DNA of 64,000 nt from Acidobacteriota bacterium. GTDB lineage: Bacteria; Acidobacteriota; Thermoanaerobaculia; Gp7-AA8. The translations under genes were made by a program, and so were the position numbers. Under the pieces are notes generated by a model. It was not told the origin of the DNA. It searched no databases and saw nothing but the letters and a program-made list of their open reading frames with translations. Location: assembly GCA_019244185.1 (NCBI GenBank), contig JAFATB010000012.1:118996-182995 (forward strand). The letters are read 5' to 3'. Positions 51,226-59,158 of the stretch are shown here, piece by piece (the first letter of the stretch is position 1; each line of letters opens with the position of its first letter).

Positions 51226-51867
51226 ATGAAGGATCGGATCGACGCCATTCTCCGACGCAACCAGGCGGAGTATCTCGAGTCGCTGCTGCCGCCGCGCGAT
51301 GCGTTGCTCGAAGAGATGGAGAAGTTCGCGGACGAGCACGGGCATCCGATTGCCGACCCGGAGGTCGCGCAGTTGATGCGCGCGCTCGTCCGCGCGGCCT
51401 CGCCGCGGCGCGTTTTGGAAGTCGGCACGAACATCGGCTACTCGGTGGTCGTCATGGGGCGCGAGTGTCCGGCGGAGGCGCTCATCGAGACGATCGAGAT
51501 CGATCACAACACGCTCGCGGTGGCGCGCCGCTTCGTCGGTGAAGCGGCGCTGCCGTGCCGCGTCGTCTTTCATGAGGGCGCGGCGCTGGAGGTGCTGCCG
51601 CGGCTCACGGGGCCGTTCGACTTCGTCTTCATCGACTGCGTGAAGACCGAGTACGAGGCGTATCTCGACGCGCTGCTGCCGAAGCTCGAGCGCGGCGCGA
51701 TGATCGTCTGCGACAACCTGCTCTGGAAAGGACAGGTCGCCGCGGGCGAGCACGACGCGGCGACGGATGCGCTGCGCGCGTTCAACCGCAGGCTTTCCTC
51801 CGATCCGCGGCTCGTGACATCCATCCTTCCGCTCGGAGACGGCACTGGCATTTCCGTCGTGGTGTAA
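51226..51867 (+). CDS. SAM-dependent O-methyltransferase (COMT-like family 3)
   Basis: 213 residues. Motif I is VLEVGTNIGYSVVVMGRECP, followed by LIETIEIDHNTLAVARRF and the metal-binding loop FDFVFIDCVKTEYEAYLD, where the usual Asp-Ala-Asp-Lys reads Asp-Cys-Val-Lys. DNLLWKGQVA supplies further metal ligands. The family methylates catechol-like hydroxyls with a divalent cation. The substrate is unknown. A strong bidirectional terminator follows the stop. Confidence 0.88.
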   Translation: MKDRIDAILRRNQAEYLESLLPPRDALLEEMEKFADEHGHPIADPEVAQLMRALVRAASPRRVLEVGTNIGYSVVVMGRECPAEALIETIEIDHNTLAVARRFVGEAALPCRVVFHEGAALEVLPRLTGPFDFVFIDCVKTEYEAYLDALLPKLERGAMIVCDNLLWKGQVAAGEHDAATDALRAFNRRLSSDPRLVTSILPLGDGTGISVVV

Positions 51868-51873
51868 ATGAAA

Positions 51874-51899
51874 AAAAGCCGGCGTTGCCGCCGGCTTTT
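51874..51899. terminator. Bidirectional intrinsic terminator
   Basis: An 11-bp stem (51874-51884 with 51889-51899) around TTGC, with A's before and T's after it (AAAAGCCGGCG / CGCCGGCTTTT), between the convergent O-methyltransferase and DUF1573 genes. Confidence 0.85.
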
Positions 51900-51924
51900 G
51901 TTCCGTCGATGCGGAGTGAGGTGG

Positions 51925-53010
51925 TTACTTGCTGTTCGACGCGCTGGCCGTGGCGGTCTTGACCGTGCCCTTGAGGGGAACGACGACCATCGGCTTCGTC
52001 TTGTCGTTGGTGTAGATCGTGACGTTACCGTCGAGCGGGCCCTTCGCGTCCTTGCCGACCTGGAGCGTGACTTCATACTCGCCCTTGTTGGCGGTCGGCT
52101 TCACTTCGGCGGTGACGCCCGGGACGCCCGACTCCGCCTTGGTGACGACGAAGTTTTCGGGAGTCTTGAGGTCGTTCGAGCGGACGATCACGCTGCGGGT
52201 CGCGGCCGCATCGGTCGGCGCGACTTCGCCGAAGTTCACGCCGCTCGGCTCGACGCGGAACGTCGGACGGACGACGCCGGAGACGCTGATGTAGTAGTCC
52301 GGCTGGTGCTTGGAGGTGGTGATGACGTGGACCTTCTCGGCGAGCGGACCGACGCGCGAGTCGGGGCCGCCGACGGTGATGTCGAGCTTGTACTGGTTGG
52401 CGCCGGCGCGGCCGACGTTCGGGAGGTTGTCCTTGGCGTCGAGCTTCTTCGCGTCGACGTGGATCCAGTCCTGCGGGCTCTCGACCTTCACGATCTCGAA
52501 CGGATCGGTCTCTTCGGAGTAGAGCGTGACGCTCTGCTTGTCGATGTCGCCCTGCAGCATGTTGAAGCGGACGAAGCCGGCGGGATACGCCTCGACGAAC
52601 GGCTTGACCACGGCGGTGATCGTCACCTGCGCGTTCGGCGTCGCCGGATCGTTCGACTCGATCGTGATCGTCTTGGCGATCGGACCGGCGAAGTTCGTGG
52701 TGTCGACGTGCGCGGAAACCTTGCCGGTCTGGCCGGCCTTGATGACCTTGTCGAAGTCGGCGACGGTGCAGCCGCAGGACGGGCGCGCCGCGATGATCTC
52801 CAGGTCGGAGGCGCCGGTGTTGCGGATCTCGAACGCCCAGTCGAGCTTCTCACCCTTCGGCACCGTACCGAAGTCCTTGATGGGGGTGACGACCAGCAGC
52901 TTGGGCGCCTTCGAGTTGTCCTTCGCCGCGGCCGTCTCAGCGGCGACGGCAAACGGGGCCACGATCGACAGAGCCAGTGCGATCGTCAGGGCAAAGATTC
53001 GCTTCGACAT
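51925..53010 (-). CDS. Secreted DUF1573 protein with Ig-like repeats
   Basis: 361 residues with a Sec signal (MSKRIFALTIALALSIVAPF). The first module is the DUF1573 domain (KLLVVTPIKDFGTVPKGEKL, then ARPSCGCTVADF with the conserved CGC at 79-81), followed by two more Ig-like beta-sandwich modules of the ASH/MSP type. The role is unknown; such proteins are found in the periplasm of Bacteroidetes and Acidobacteriota. AGGAGG lies 4 bases before the ATG, so translation should be strong. Confidence 0.88.
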   Translation of the reverse strand: MSKRIFALTIALALSIVAPFAVAAETAAAKDNSKAPKLLVVTPIKDFGTVPKGEKLDWAFEIRNTGASDLEIIAARPSCGCTVADFDKVIKAGQTGKVSAHVDTTNFAGPIAKTITIESNDPATPNAQVTITAVVKPFVEAYPAGFVRFNMLQGDIDKQSVTLYSEETDPFEIVKVESPQDWIHVDAKKLDAKDNLPNVGRAGANQYKLDITVGGPDSRVGPLAEKVHVITTSKHQPDYYISVSGVVRPTFRVEPSGVNFGEVAPTDAAATRSVIVRSNDLKTPENFVVTKAESGVPGVTAEVKPTANKGEYEVTLQVGKDAKGPLDGNVTIYTNDKTKPMVVVPLKGTVKTATASASNSK

Positions 53011-53136
53011 TGATCCTCCTGTGGTTGAACCGTTACGTTGGGTCAGCGTGTCGAACAGCCCCGCAAAAGGGGCCATTCCAATGTGATTTCATGTCCCGGC
53101 CGCGGGAAAGCACGAATTTTGCGAAGTGGACGGACG

Positions 53137-54576
53137 ATGCCGCACATCAAACAGTTGAACGAAGTCAAACGAGTCTATCTGATCGGAATCTGCGGGACGG
53201 CGATGGCGTCGCTGGCCGGCATGCTCCAGCAGCGCGGTTACGAGGTGGCCGGCTCGGACGAGCATGTCTATCCGCCGATGTCGACGTATCTCGAGCGTCT
53301 CCGGATCCCGGTGCTCGAGGGGTATACGAAACAGCATCTGGAGACGTTTCGGCCGGATCTCGTCGTGATCGGCAACGTGGCCGCGAATACGAACCCCGAG
53401 GCGGCCGCGACGGTGGAGATGGACCTGCCGTATACGTCAATGCCGGAGGCGATCTACCACCTCTTCATCAAAGACCGGCACTCGATCGTCGTCACCGGCA
53501 CGCACGGCAAGACCACGACGACCTCGCTGATGGCGTGGATCCTCGAGGCCGCCGGCCGCGATCCGAGCATGGTCGTGGGGGGCATCCCGGTCAACTTCAA
53601 TCAGAACTTCAAGCTCGGCGACGGCGCCGACTTCGTCATCGAAGGCGACGAGTACAACACGTCCTTCTTCGACAAAGGTCCGAAGTTCCTCCACTACCAC
53701 GCGAACACGCTGCTCGTGAACAACATCGAGTTCGACCACGCCGACATCTACGCGAACCTCGACGCGATCGTCGGCGCGTTCAGAAAGGCGGTCGAACAGG
53801 TCGCGCCCGGCGACGTCATCCTCGCCAACGGCGACGACGCGAACGTCCGCCCGCTGCGCACCTCCGCGCGCGGCCGCTGGATCACGTTCGGCTGGGACGA
53901 GCACTGCGACACGTACGCGACCCACGTCGAGCTGCTTCCGGATGGCAGCGAGTTCACGGCGTGGTGGGAAGGCAAAGAGTGGGCGCGCTTCCGCACGACG
54001 CTCTCCGGCCGCCACAACGTCCTCAACGCGCTCGCCGACGCCGCCATCGCGCGGCTGCGCGGGCTCTCCGCCGACGAGATCCAGAAGGGATTGGAGACGT
54101 TCCAGGGCATCAAGCGGCGCATGGAAGTGCGCGGCGTCGAGCGCGGCGTCACGGTCATCGACGACTTCGCGCATCATCCGACCGCCATCGCCACGACGCT
54201 CGACGGCGCGCGCAAGCGCTATCCCGGCCGGAAAATCTGGGCGCTCTTCGAGCCGCGCTCGATCTCGTCGTCGCGCAAGGAATTCGAGAGCGGCTACATC
54301 GACGCGTTCCATGAGGCCGACCGCGTCGTCATCGGACCGATCTTCCACCGCGACCGCTACGAGACGCGCTACGGACTCGACAAGATGATGTCGGTCCCGG
54401 CCATCGTCGAGCGGCTGCGGCACGACGGCATTCCGGTGACGCAGATCGACAACTTCGACGCCATCGCCGCGCACGTCGCGAAGGAAGCGGGCGAAGGCGA
54501 CGTCGTGCTGGTGATGTCGTCGGGCGCGTTCGGTGGCGTGCACGAGAAGATCCTCGAGGCGCTCCGTTCGGAATAG
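53137..54576 (+). CDS. mpl: Murein tripeptide ligase Mpl
   Basis: 479 residues. It has the Mur-ligase N-domain (VYLIGICGTAMASLAGMLQQ, as in MurC/Mpl), ATP loop TGTHGKTTTTSL (120-131), and Mpl-type central blocks EGDEYNTSFFDKGPKFLHY and NNIEFDHADIY. It joins the recycled tripeptide L-Ala-D-Glu-meso-DAP to UDP-MurNAc, saving cell-wall peptides. It implies a meso-DAP peptidoglycan. The start at 53137 (MPHIKQLNE) fits the family N-terminus. Confidence 0.95.
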   Translation: MPHIKQLNEVKRVYLIGICGTAMASLAGMLQQRGYEVAGSDEHVYPPMSTYLERLRIPVLEGYTKQHLETFRPDLVVIGNVAANTNPEAAATVEMDLPYTSMPEAIYHLFIKDRHSIVVTGTHGKTTTTSLMAWILEAAGRDPSMVVGGIPVNFNQNFKLGDGADFVIEGDEYNTSFFDKGPKFLHYHANTLLVNNIEFDHADIYANLDAIVGAFRKAVEQVAPGDVILANGDDANVRPLRTSARGRWITFGWDEHCDTYATHVELLPDGSEFTAWWEGKEWARFRTTLSGRHNVLNALADAAIARLRGLSADEIQKGLETFQGIKRRMEVRGVERGVTVIDDFAHHPTAIATTLDGARKRYPGRKIWALFEPRSISSSRKEFESGYIDAFHEADRVVIGPIFHRDRYETRYGLDKMMSVPAIVERLRHDGIPVTQIDNFDAIAAHVAKEAGEGDVVLVMSSGAFGGVHEKILEALRSE

Positions 54577-54633
54577 CGAAGATAGGGCGGGCGTTCTTCC
54601 GCGCTCAACGCAGTCTCAAACAAGGGGAGAGCC

Positions 54634-54792
54634 ATGCCCGATCAGAAAGCCCACGACCTGCTGCGCAAGCACAACATTCACGTCGACGACGTGAAGGAGC
54701 GCCGCACGTCGCTGCACCACCTCCGTCAGATCGTTCGCGCGGAAGACCTTCCGTTCGACGTCTTCAAAGCGCTCGTCAAGCTCCGCCGCTAA
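54634..54792 (+). CDS. Small basic protein, 52 residues
   Basis: MPDQKAHDLLRKHNI opens a 52-residue, mostly helical and basic protein that ends VFKALVKLRR. A clear AAGGGGAGA ribosome site lies just before the ATG, and codons end mostly in C or G like those of the neighbours, so it is probably real although short. It is not recognised. It lies between mpl and the GreA-fusion gene and is followed by a hairpin. Confidence 0.7.
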   Translation: MPDQKAHDLLRKHNIHVDDVKERRTSLHHLRQIVRAEDLPFDVFKALVKLRR

Positions 54793-54823
54793 GCGGCCGC
54801 AGCCACGCGCGGGAGTCGCCGGA

Positions 54824-54843
54824 CGGCGGGTGCCAGCCCGCCG
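54824..54843. terminator. GC-rich hairpin after the 52-residue gene
   Basis: A perfect 7-bp stem CGGCGGG / CCCGCCG (54824-54830 with 54837-54843) with a 6-base loop, followed by only a short T run (CCGTTTG). Confidence 0.4.
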
Positions 54844-54855
54844 CTCCGTTTGACT

Positions 54856-54861
54856 TACAAT
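54856..54861 (+). promoter_or_regulatory. -10 element (TACAAT) of the GreA-fusion gene
   Basis: TACAAT ends 9 bases before the ATG at 54871 and no Shine-Dalgarno is present, so the leader would be about two bases. Confidence 0.45.
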
Positions 54862-54870
54862 CTCCGGCCC

Positions 54871-56946
54871 ATGCCTTTCCGCGAAGACGCCGGACGCCTC
54901 ATTCAGCAGAAAAATTACGACGAGCTCGAGTCGCTGTGGATGGCGCAGCTCGACGCCGATCCGAGCGACGTCGACTCGTTTCTCCACGCCGCGAAGGCGC
55001 TCCGCAAAGCCGAGCAACGCACGCAGTCCGATACGCTCCTCGGCCTCCTCGCCGACGCGCTCAAAGACCGCCAGCTCTGGCCGCAACGCCTGCAGGTGCT
55101 GAAGGAAATCGGCCGCCTCTCCAAGCATCCCGCGCAGATGCGGCCGCAGTTCGAAGAGGCGCTCAAGAAAAGCCTCGGCACGCACAAGAGCTTCGCGCGC
55201 GCGTTCCAGTTCGCGTCGTTCGCCGATCCCGCCAGCAACCCCGTCGAGCGCACCGAGAAGATCGAGACCTGGCTCACGTACGACGAGGGCGAGTGCTTCT
55301 TCATGAGCGGCCGCGGCGCGGGCTGCGTCACCGAGCTCAATCCGGAGCTCGGCATCTGCCGCCTCGACTTCGAAAAAGAAAAGCGCGTCTCCGTACCGCT
55401 CGGCGCGGCCGGTAAGTTCCTCGTGCCGCTTCCCGAAGGGCACATCCTCCGCCGCAAGTTCAGCGATGCGGACGGCCTCAAGGCGTCCGCGAAGTCGTCG
55501 CCCGCGGAGTTCTTCGGCGAGCTGCTCAAGAGCTTCGGCCGTCCGATGGTGATGGCGGAAGTGCGCGACGCCGTGATCGGCATCGTGCCGGAAGAGAAGT
55601 GGGCGTCGTGGTGGACGGCCGCGCGTAAGAACCCGCAGGTCGTGACGAGCGGCACCGGCGCGAAGGCGACGTATGCGTTCGCCGGCTCGTCGTCCGACGC
55701 GGAAGCGGCGATCCGCCGCGAGTTCGACCGTGCCGATCTCAAGACCCGGCTCGAGCTCGCGCGCAAGCACAGCGGCCGCAGCAAGGCGCTCGCGGACGCG
55801 TTCTCTTCCGCGCTCGCTGCCGACGCCGCGAGGCTCGCGCGCACCGACGCCTCGAACGCGTGGCAGATTCTCACCACGCTCGAGGGTCTCCCCGGCCACT
55901 ACGAGTCGCCGTTCGATCCCGCGTCGCTCCTCGGCGGCCCGATGGCCTCCCGCACGATCGCGGGCGTTCACGACAAGGCGCTGCGCGAGAAGGCGCTCGC
56001 CGACGTCCGCGCGAATCATCCCGACTGGCCGAAGGTGTACGCGGAGGCGTTCTTCCTCGACGACGAGCCGCGCATCCTCACCTCCATCATGACGGAGCTG
56101 GAAAATGCCGGACAGACGGAGGTGCGCGACCGCCTCATCGACGAGACGCTCCGCTACCCGCGCCGCCATCCGCGCGCGTTCTTCTGGTACGTGAAGCGCC
56201 TCAACGACGACGAGTCGCTCGCGGCGACGAAAGCCACCTATCCGCTCCTCTTCCAGATCCTCGACGCGCTGACGCACGACGAGTTCTCCGGCGTCCGCGC
56301 GCGCCTCAAGGACCTCTTCGACAAGGGCGGCCTCGCCGTGCGCATCGTGATGAATCAGGACAACGAGGAGCAGGCGCGCCGGCTCGTGGAGACGCTCGAC
56401 CGCTACGGCGCCGTCGAGGAGTACCGCCGCGACATCGTCAAGCAGGCCGCGCTCATGAAGTACCCGTCGCTGCGCGAGCCGCAGGCTGAGCCGGTGTACG
56501 CGACGGCCGAGTCGCTCACCGCCAAGCGCGCCGAGCTCACGCACCTCAAGAGCGTCGAGATCCCGGCGAACTCCAAGGCGCTGCAGGCCGCGCGCGAGAT
56601 GGGCGATCTGCGCGAGAACTTCGAGTACAAGGCCGCGCGCGCCCGTGCCGAGTATCTCTCCGCGCGCGTCGGCGAGCTCGCGTCCGAAATCTCCCGCGTG
56701 CGCGTGCTCGAGCCGAACCTGATCGACACCAGCGCCGTGCGCGTCGGAACGAAGATCGCGCTCTCGAACGGCGACGTCCGCCGCGAGGTGGTGATCCTCG
56801 GGCCGTGGGAGTCCGACCCCGAGCGCGGCATCTACTCGAACCAGTCCGACGTCGCCAAAAAGCTCATCGGCCACACCGCCGGCGAGGCGGTCACGTTCAT
56901 GGGCAACGACTACATGATCGAGTCCATCCGCCGCTGGAACGAGTGA
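54871..56946 (+). CDS. Long GreA/GreB-family transcript cleavage factor with large N-terminal extension
   Basis: 691 residues, about four times the size of GreA. The C-terminal 145 residues are a complete GreA module: the coiled coil LTAKRAELTHLKSVEIPANS and AREMGDLRENFEYKAAR, whose acidic tip residues (GDLxEN) match the catalytic pair, then a GreA C-domain (VRVGTKIALSNGDV; GLxPWES; YMIESIRRWNE). It should stimulate RNA cleavage in backtracked polymerase. The 545-residue N-terminal part is helical (TPR-like in places) with a beta-barrel-like module (ECFFMSGRGAGCVTELNPEL) and is of unknown role. Similar long forms are known in spirochaetes. Confidence 0.88.
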   Translation: MPFREDAGRLIQQKNYDELESLWMAQLDADPSDVDSFLHAAKALRKAEQRTQSDTLLGLLADALKDRQLWPQRLQVLKEIGRLSKHPAQMRPQFEEALKKSLGTHKSFARAFQFASFADPASNPVERTEKIETWLTYDEGECFFMSGRGAGCVTELNPELGICRLDFEKEKRVSVPLGAAGKFLVPLPEGHILRRKFSDADGLKASAKSSPAEFFGELLKSFGRPMVMAEVRDAVIGIVPEEKWASWWTAARKNPQVVTSGTGAKATYAFAGSSSDAEAAIRREFDRADLKTRLELARKHSGRSKALADAFSSALAADAARLARTDASNAWQILTTLEGLPGHYESPFDPASLLGGPMASRTIAGVHDKALREKALADVRANHPDWPKVYAEAFFLDDEPRILTSIMTELENAGQTEVRDRLIDETLRYPRRHPRAFFWYVKRLNDDESLAATKATYPLLFQILDALTHDEFSGVRARLKDLFDKGGLAVRIVMNQDNEEQARRLVETLDRYGAVEEYRRDIVKQAALMKYPSLREPQAEPVYATAESLTAKRAELTHLKSVEIPANSKALQAAREMGDLRENFEYKAARARAEYLSARVGELASEISRVRVLEPNLIDTSAVRVGTKIALSNGDVRREVVILGPWESDPERGIYSNQSDVAKKLIGHTAGEAVTFMGNDYMIESIRRWNE

Positions 56947-56948
56947 CG

Positions 56949-56954
56949 TACAAT
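56949..56954 (+). promoter_or_regulatory. -10 element (TACAAT) of the ferredoxin gene
   Basis: TACAAT ends 7 bases before the ferredoxin ATG, giving a leaderless transcript. It starts 3 bases after the GreA-fusion stop codon. Confidence 0.5.
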
Positions 56955-56961
56955 TCGCGCC

Positions 56962-57228
56962 ATGGCTTACGTGATCGCCGAACCGTGTGTGACCACCAAA
57001 GACACCGCCTGCGTCGACGTCTGTCCCGTCGACTGCATCCATCCGCGCAAGGACGAGTCCGGCTTCGCCGAGGCGACCATGCTCTACATCGATCCGGAAG
57101 TCTGCATCGACTGCGGCGCCTGCGAGCCCGCGTGCCCGGTCCAGGCCATCTTTCCCGCCGACCTCGTGCCGGCGCAGTGGGCGCACTACACGCAGATCAA
57201 CGCCGACTGGTACAAACAGAACGCGTGA
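56962..57228 (+). CDS. Seven-iron-type ferredoxin
   Basis: 88 residues. The first cluster motif has C9, C17 and C21-Pro in the spacing of Thermus- and Azotobacter-type 7Fe ferredoxins, with C25 as an extra cysteine. The second is CIDCGACEPACP (C48, C51, C54, C58). It is a soluble electron carrier with one [3Fe-4S] and one [4Fe-4S] cluster. It starts at an ATG 7 bases behind a -10. The C-terminal 25 residues (AQWAHYTQINADWY) match the family. Confidence 0.95.
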   Translation: MAYVIAEPCVTTKDTACVDVCPVDCIHPRKDESGFAEATMLYIDPEVCIDCGACEPACPVQAIFPADLVPAQWAHYTQINADWYKQNA

Positions 57229-57232
57229 GTTT

Positions 57233-57274
57233 TGTGACGTAGCTCACGATCGCCGCTCCGCGCGTGGTATACAT
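57233..57274 (+). promoter_or_regulatory. CRP/FNR-family site with downstream -10
   Basis: TGTGA-N6-TCACG (57233-57248) differs from the CRP consensus half-sites at one base. A -10-like TATACAT (57268-57274) follows, so the palindrome would be centred about 40 bases before the likely transcription start near 57281, the classic class II activator position. Confidence 0.55.
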
Positions 57275-57280
57275 TGCGTC

Positions 57281-57345
57281 GCGGGTTGAGCAACAACGCG
57301 TCGGCAAGCGGCAACTAAGGGGCGTAACGCCCCTTTTCGTTTTTC
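57281..57345 (+). ncRNA. Candidate small RNA (about 65 nt)
   Basis: Between the -10 at 57268 and the terminator ending at 57345 there is no gene. The predicted transcript has a 5' stem-loop (57280-57300: GTTG/CAAC with flanking CGC/GCG pairs), an unpaired linker holding CGGCAAGCGGCAAC, and a Rho-independent terminator. This is the plan of trans-acting small RNAs. Its target is unknown. The exact 5' end is inferred. Confidence 0.5.
57317..57345 (+). terminator. Intrinsic terminator
   Basis: An 8-bp perfect stem AAGGGGCG / CGCCCCTT (57317-57324 with 57328-57335) with a TAA loop, followed by TTCGTTTTT. It could end the small RNA and the ferredoxin transcript. Confidence 0.85.
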
Positions 57346-57509
57346 AGGCTCTTTGAGATTCCGATCGAGACCCTTCAGTTTGCGCCCACCTCGGACCCAA
57401 ACCACGGAAGAGCGGGCGAATGGGCGTGCCTCCGTGGACAATTGCTGAAGCTACCTCTCTCTCTCTGCAACGCGAGCCGGAGGGTCTCGATGGGAATCTC
57501 AGGTGCCTG
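57345..57509. repeat. 165-bp imperfect inverted repeat
   Basis: The outer arms CAGGC / GCCTG, then TGAGATTCC with its complement GGAATCTCA, continue to a 22-base arm pair (57354-57375 with 57480-57501) that matches at 20 positions. Inside are CTTCAG/CTGAAG and CCACGGA/TCCGTGG. A CT repeat occurs at 57454-57466. It fills the space up to the stop of the HerA-like gene. Confidence 0.6.
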
Positions 57510-57514
57510 CCCGG

Positions 57515-59134
57515 TCACTTGAGCAAGCCGAAAATCCCGCGCATCACCTCGCGCATCCCTTCCCGCGCGACGGTTCTCACCGCCTGATTCACCGCCTTCT
57601 CCGCCATCGACTGCCGCGGACGTCCCGCGCTCGCGCGCCGCGGTGCCGGGGCCGACGCGCGCCGACGCCCGCCGCTGTTCCGCCATGCGAAGTCGTCGTC
57701 CTGCGCCGAGCCGCCGCCGCGCTGCCAGTCGAAATCGCCGCCCGATGCCTGCGTCTGCGGCGCTTGCTCTTCCGGCTCCGGCTCGCGCTCCGCGCTCGCG
57801 GCGAGCTTCTGCTGCAGGATCTCGTGCGCGCTCTCGCGGTTGATGGCGTTCGCGTACTTTGGCGCGAGCTGCGAAGCCGCCAGCACGCGCTGATACTGCG
57901 CATCGTCGACGGCGGTCATCGACGACGACGGCGCGAGCACCTGCGCCGGCGCGACGACGGTCGGAACGCCTTTCGGATCGAGGATCGTCACCAGCGCCTC
58001 GCCGATGCCGAGGGTCGTCAACGACTTGACTACGTCGACGTGATCGCTCGGCGGGAATGTGGAGGCGGTCGCTTTCACGTTCTTCGCGTCCTTCGGCGTG
58101 AACGCGCGGATGGCGTGCTGCACGCGGTTGCCGAGCTGCGCGAGCACGTCCTCGTCGACGTCCTTCGGCGTCTGCGTGATGAAGAAGACGCCGATGCCTT
58201 TCGAGCGAATGAGCCGCGCGACCTGCTCGATGTGCTCGACCAGCGCGGACGACGCGTCGTCGAAGAGCAGGTGCGCCTCGTCGAAGAAGAAGACCAGTTT
58301 CGGCTTGTCGGGATCGCCGACTTCCGGCATGCGGTAGTAGAACTGGCCGAGGAGCCACATGAGGAAGGTCGAGTAAAGCCGCGGCTTGTCCTGCACATCG
58401 GCGAGGGAGAGGATGTTCACGACGCCCTTGCCGCCGACGTTGCGCATCAGATCGTTGATGTCGAGCTCCGGTTCGCCGAAGAAGCGCGCCGCGCCCTGCT
58501 GCTCGAGCTCGACCATCTTCCGCACGAGGACGCCGACCGTCGCCGTCGACATGCCGCCGTACTCCTTCAGCTCCGCTTTGCCTTCGCCGACGAGATACGT
58601 GAGCACGTCGCGCAGATCGTCGAAGTCGAGGAGCGGCATGCGGCGGTCGTCGCAGTACTTGAAGACCATCGCCAGGACGCTCTGCTGCACGTCGGTGAGA
58701 TCGAGCACCTTGCCGAGGAGCACCGGGCCGAACGACGAGACCGTCGCGCGCACCTGAATGCCGCGGTTGCCGGTGAGGCTGAAGAACTCGACCGGGAACG
58801 CTTCCGGCGTGAACGTGCGGCCGACCGCTTTCGCACGCGCGACGAGCCGCTCGCTCGCCTCGCCGGCGACGGACATGCCCGCGAGGTCGCCTTTCACGTC
58901 CGCGAGAAACACCGGCACGCCGTTGCGCGAGAGCTCTTCGGCGAACAGTTGCAGCGTGCGTGTTTTCCCGGTGCCGGTCGAGCCCGCGATCATGCCGTGG
59001 CGGTTCATCATCCGCAGCGGAATGCGGATCGGCAGCTCGGCGGCCGGCGAGCCCTCGCGCAGCACGTGACCGACATCGATGGAGGGAACGTCGAAGCCGT
59101 AAGCGGTGCGGTAGGTCTCGTCGAACGAAGTCAT
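57515..59134 (-). CDS. HerA-like ATPase (DUF853 family)
   Basis: 539 residues. The FtsK/HerA-type motor has Walker A AGSTGTGKTRTL (50-61), Walker B LVFFFDEAHLLF (about 263-274), and ITQTPKDVDEDVL as sensor. The arrangement is that of the YjgR/DUF853 'helicase HerA-like' proteins, predicted to translocate DNA. The last 90 residues are a low-complexity tail rich in Glu, Gln, Arg and Ala. The start is ATG at 59134; the much longer open frame upstream is the shadow of the dehydrogenase gene. The partner nuclease NurA is absent. Confidence 0.9.
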   Translation of the reverse strand: MTSFDETYRTAYGFDVPSIDVGHVLREGSPAAELPIRIPLRMMNRHGMIAGSTGTGKTRTLQLFAEELSRNGVPVFLADVKGDLAGMSVAGEASERLVARAKAVGRTFTPEAFPVEFFSLTGNRGIQVRATVSSFGPVLLGKVLDLTDVQQSVLAMVFKYCDDRRMPLLDFDDLRDVLTYLVGEGKAELKEYGGMSTATVGVLVRKMVELEQQGAARFFGEPELDINDLMRNVGGKGVVNILSLADVQDKPRLYSTFLMWLLGQFYYRMPEVGDPDKPKLVFFFDEAHLLFDDASSALVEHIEQVARLIRSKGIGVFFITQTPKDVDEDVLAQLGNRVQHAIRAFTPKDAKNVKATASTFPPSDHVDVVKSLTTLGIGEALVTILDPKGVPTVVAPAQVLAPSSSMTAVDDAQYQRVLAASQLAPKYANAINRESAHEILQQKLAASAEREPEPEEQAPQTQASGGDFDWQRGGGSAQDDDFAWRNSGGRRRASAPAPRRASAGRPRQSMAEKAVNQAVRTVAREGMREVMRGIFGLLK

Positions 59135-59146
59135 CGCGTTGAAGTT

Positions 59147-59152
59147 TAAACT
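59147..59152 (+). promoter_or_regulatory. -10 element (TAAACT)
   Basis: TAAACT ends 6 bases before the ATG at 59159, the tightest spacing in the window, so the transcript should be leaderless. Confidence 0.5.
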
Positions 59153-59158
59153 CCCGCA

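Noticed and set aside
53038..53136. Upstream extension of mpl
   Set aside because: The extra 33 residues lack similarity to Mur ligases, and the family N-terminus begins at 53137.
57244..57441. 65-residue minus-strand frame in the small-RNA interval
   Set aside because: It crosses the terminator and half of the inverted repeat, and its product is unlike any protein.
57454..57466. CT dinucleotide run
   Set aside because: Short and a single occurrence; noted only as part of the inverted-repeat region.
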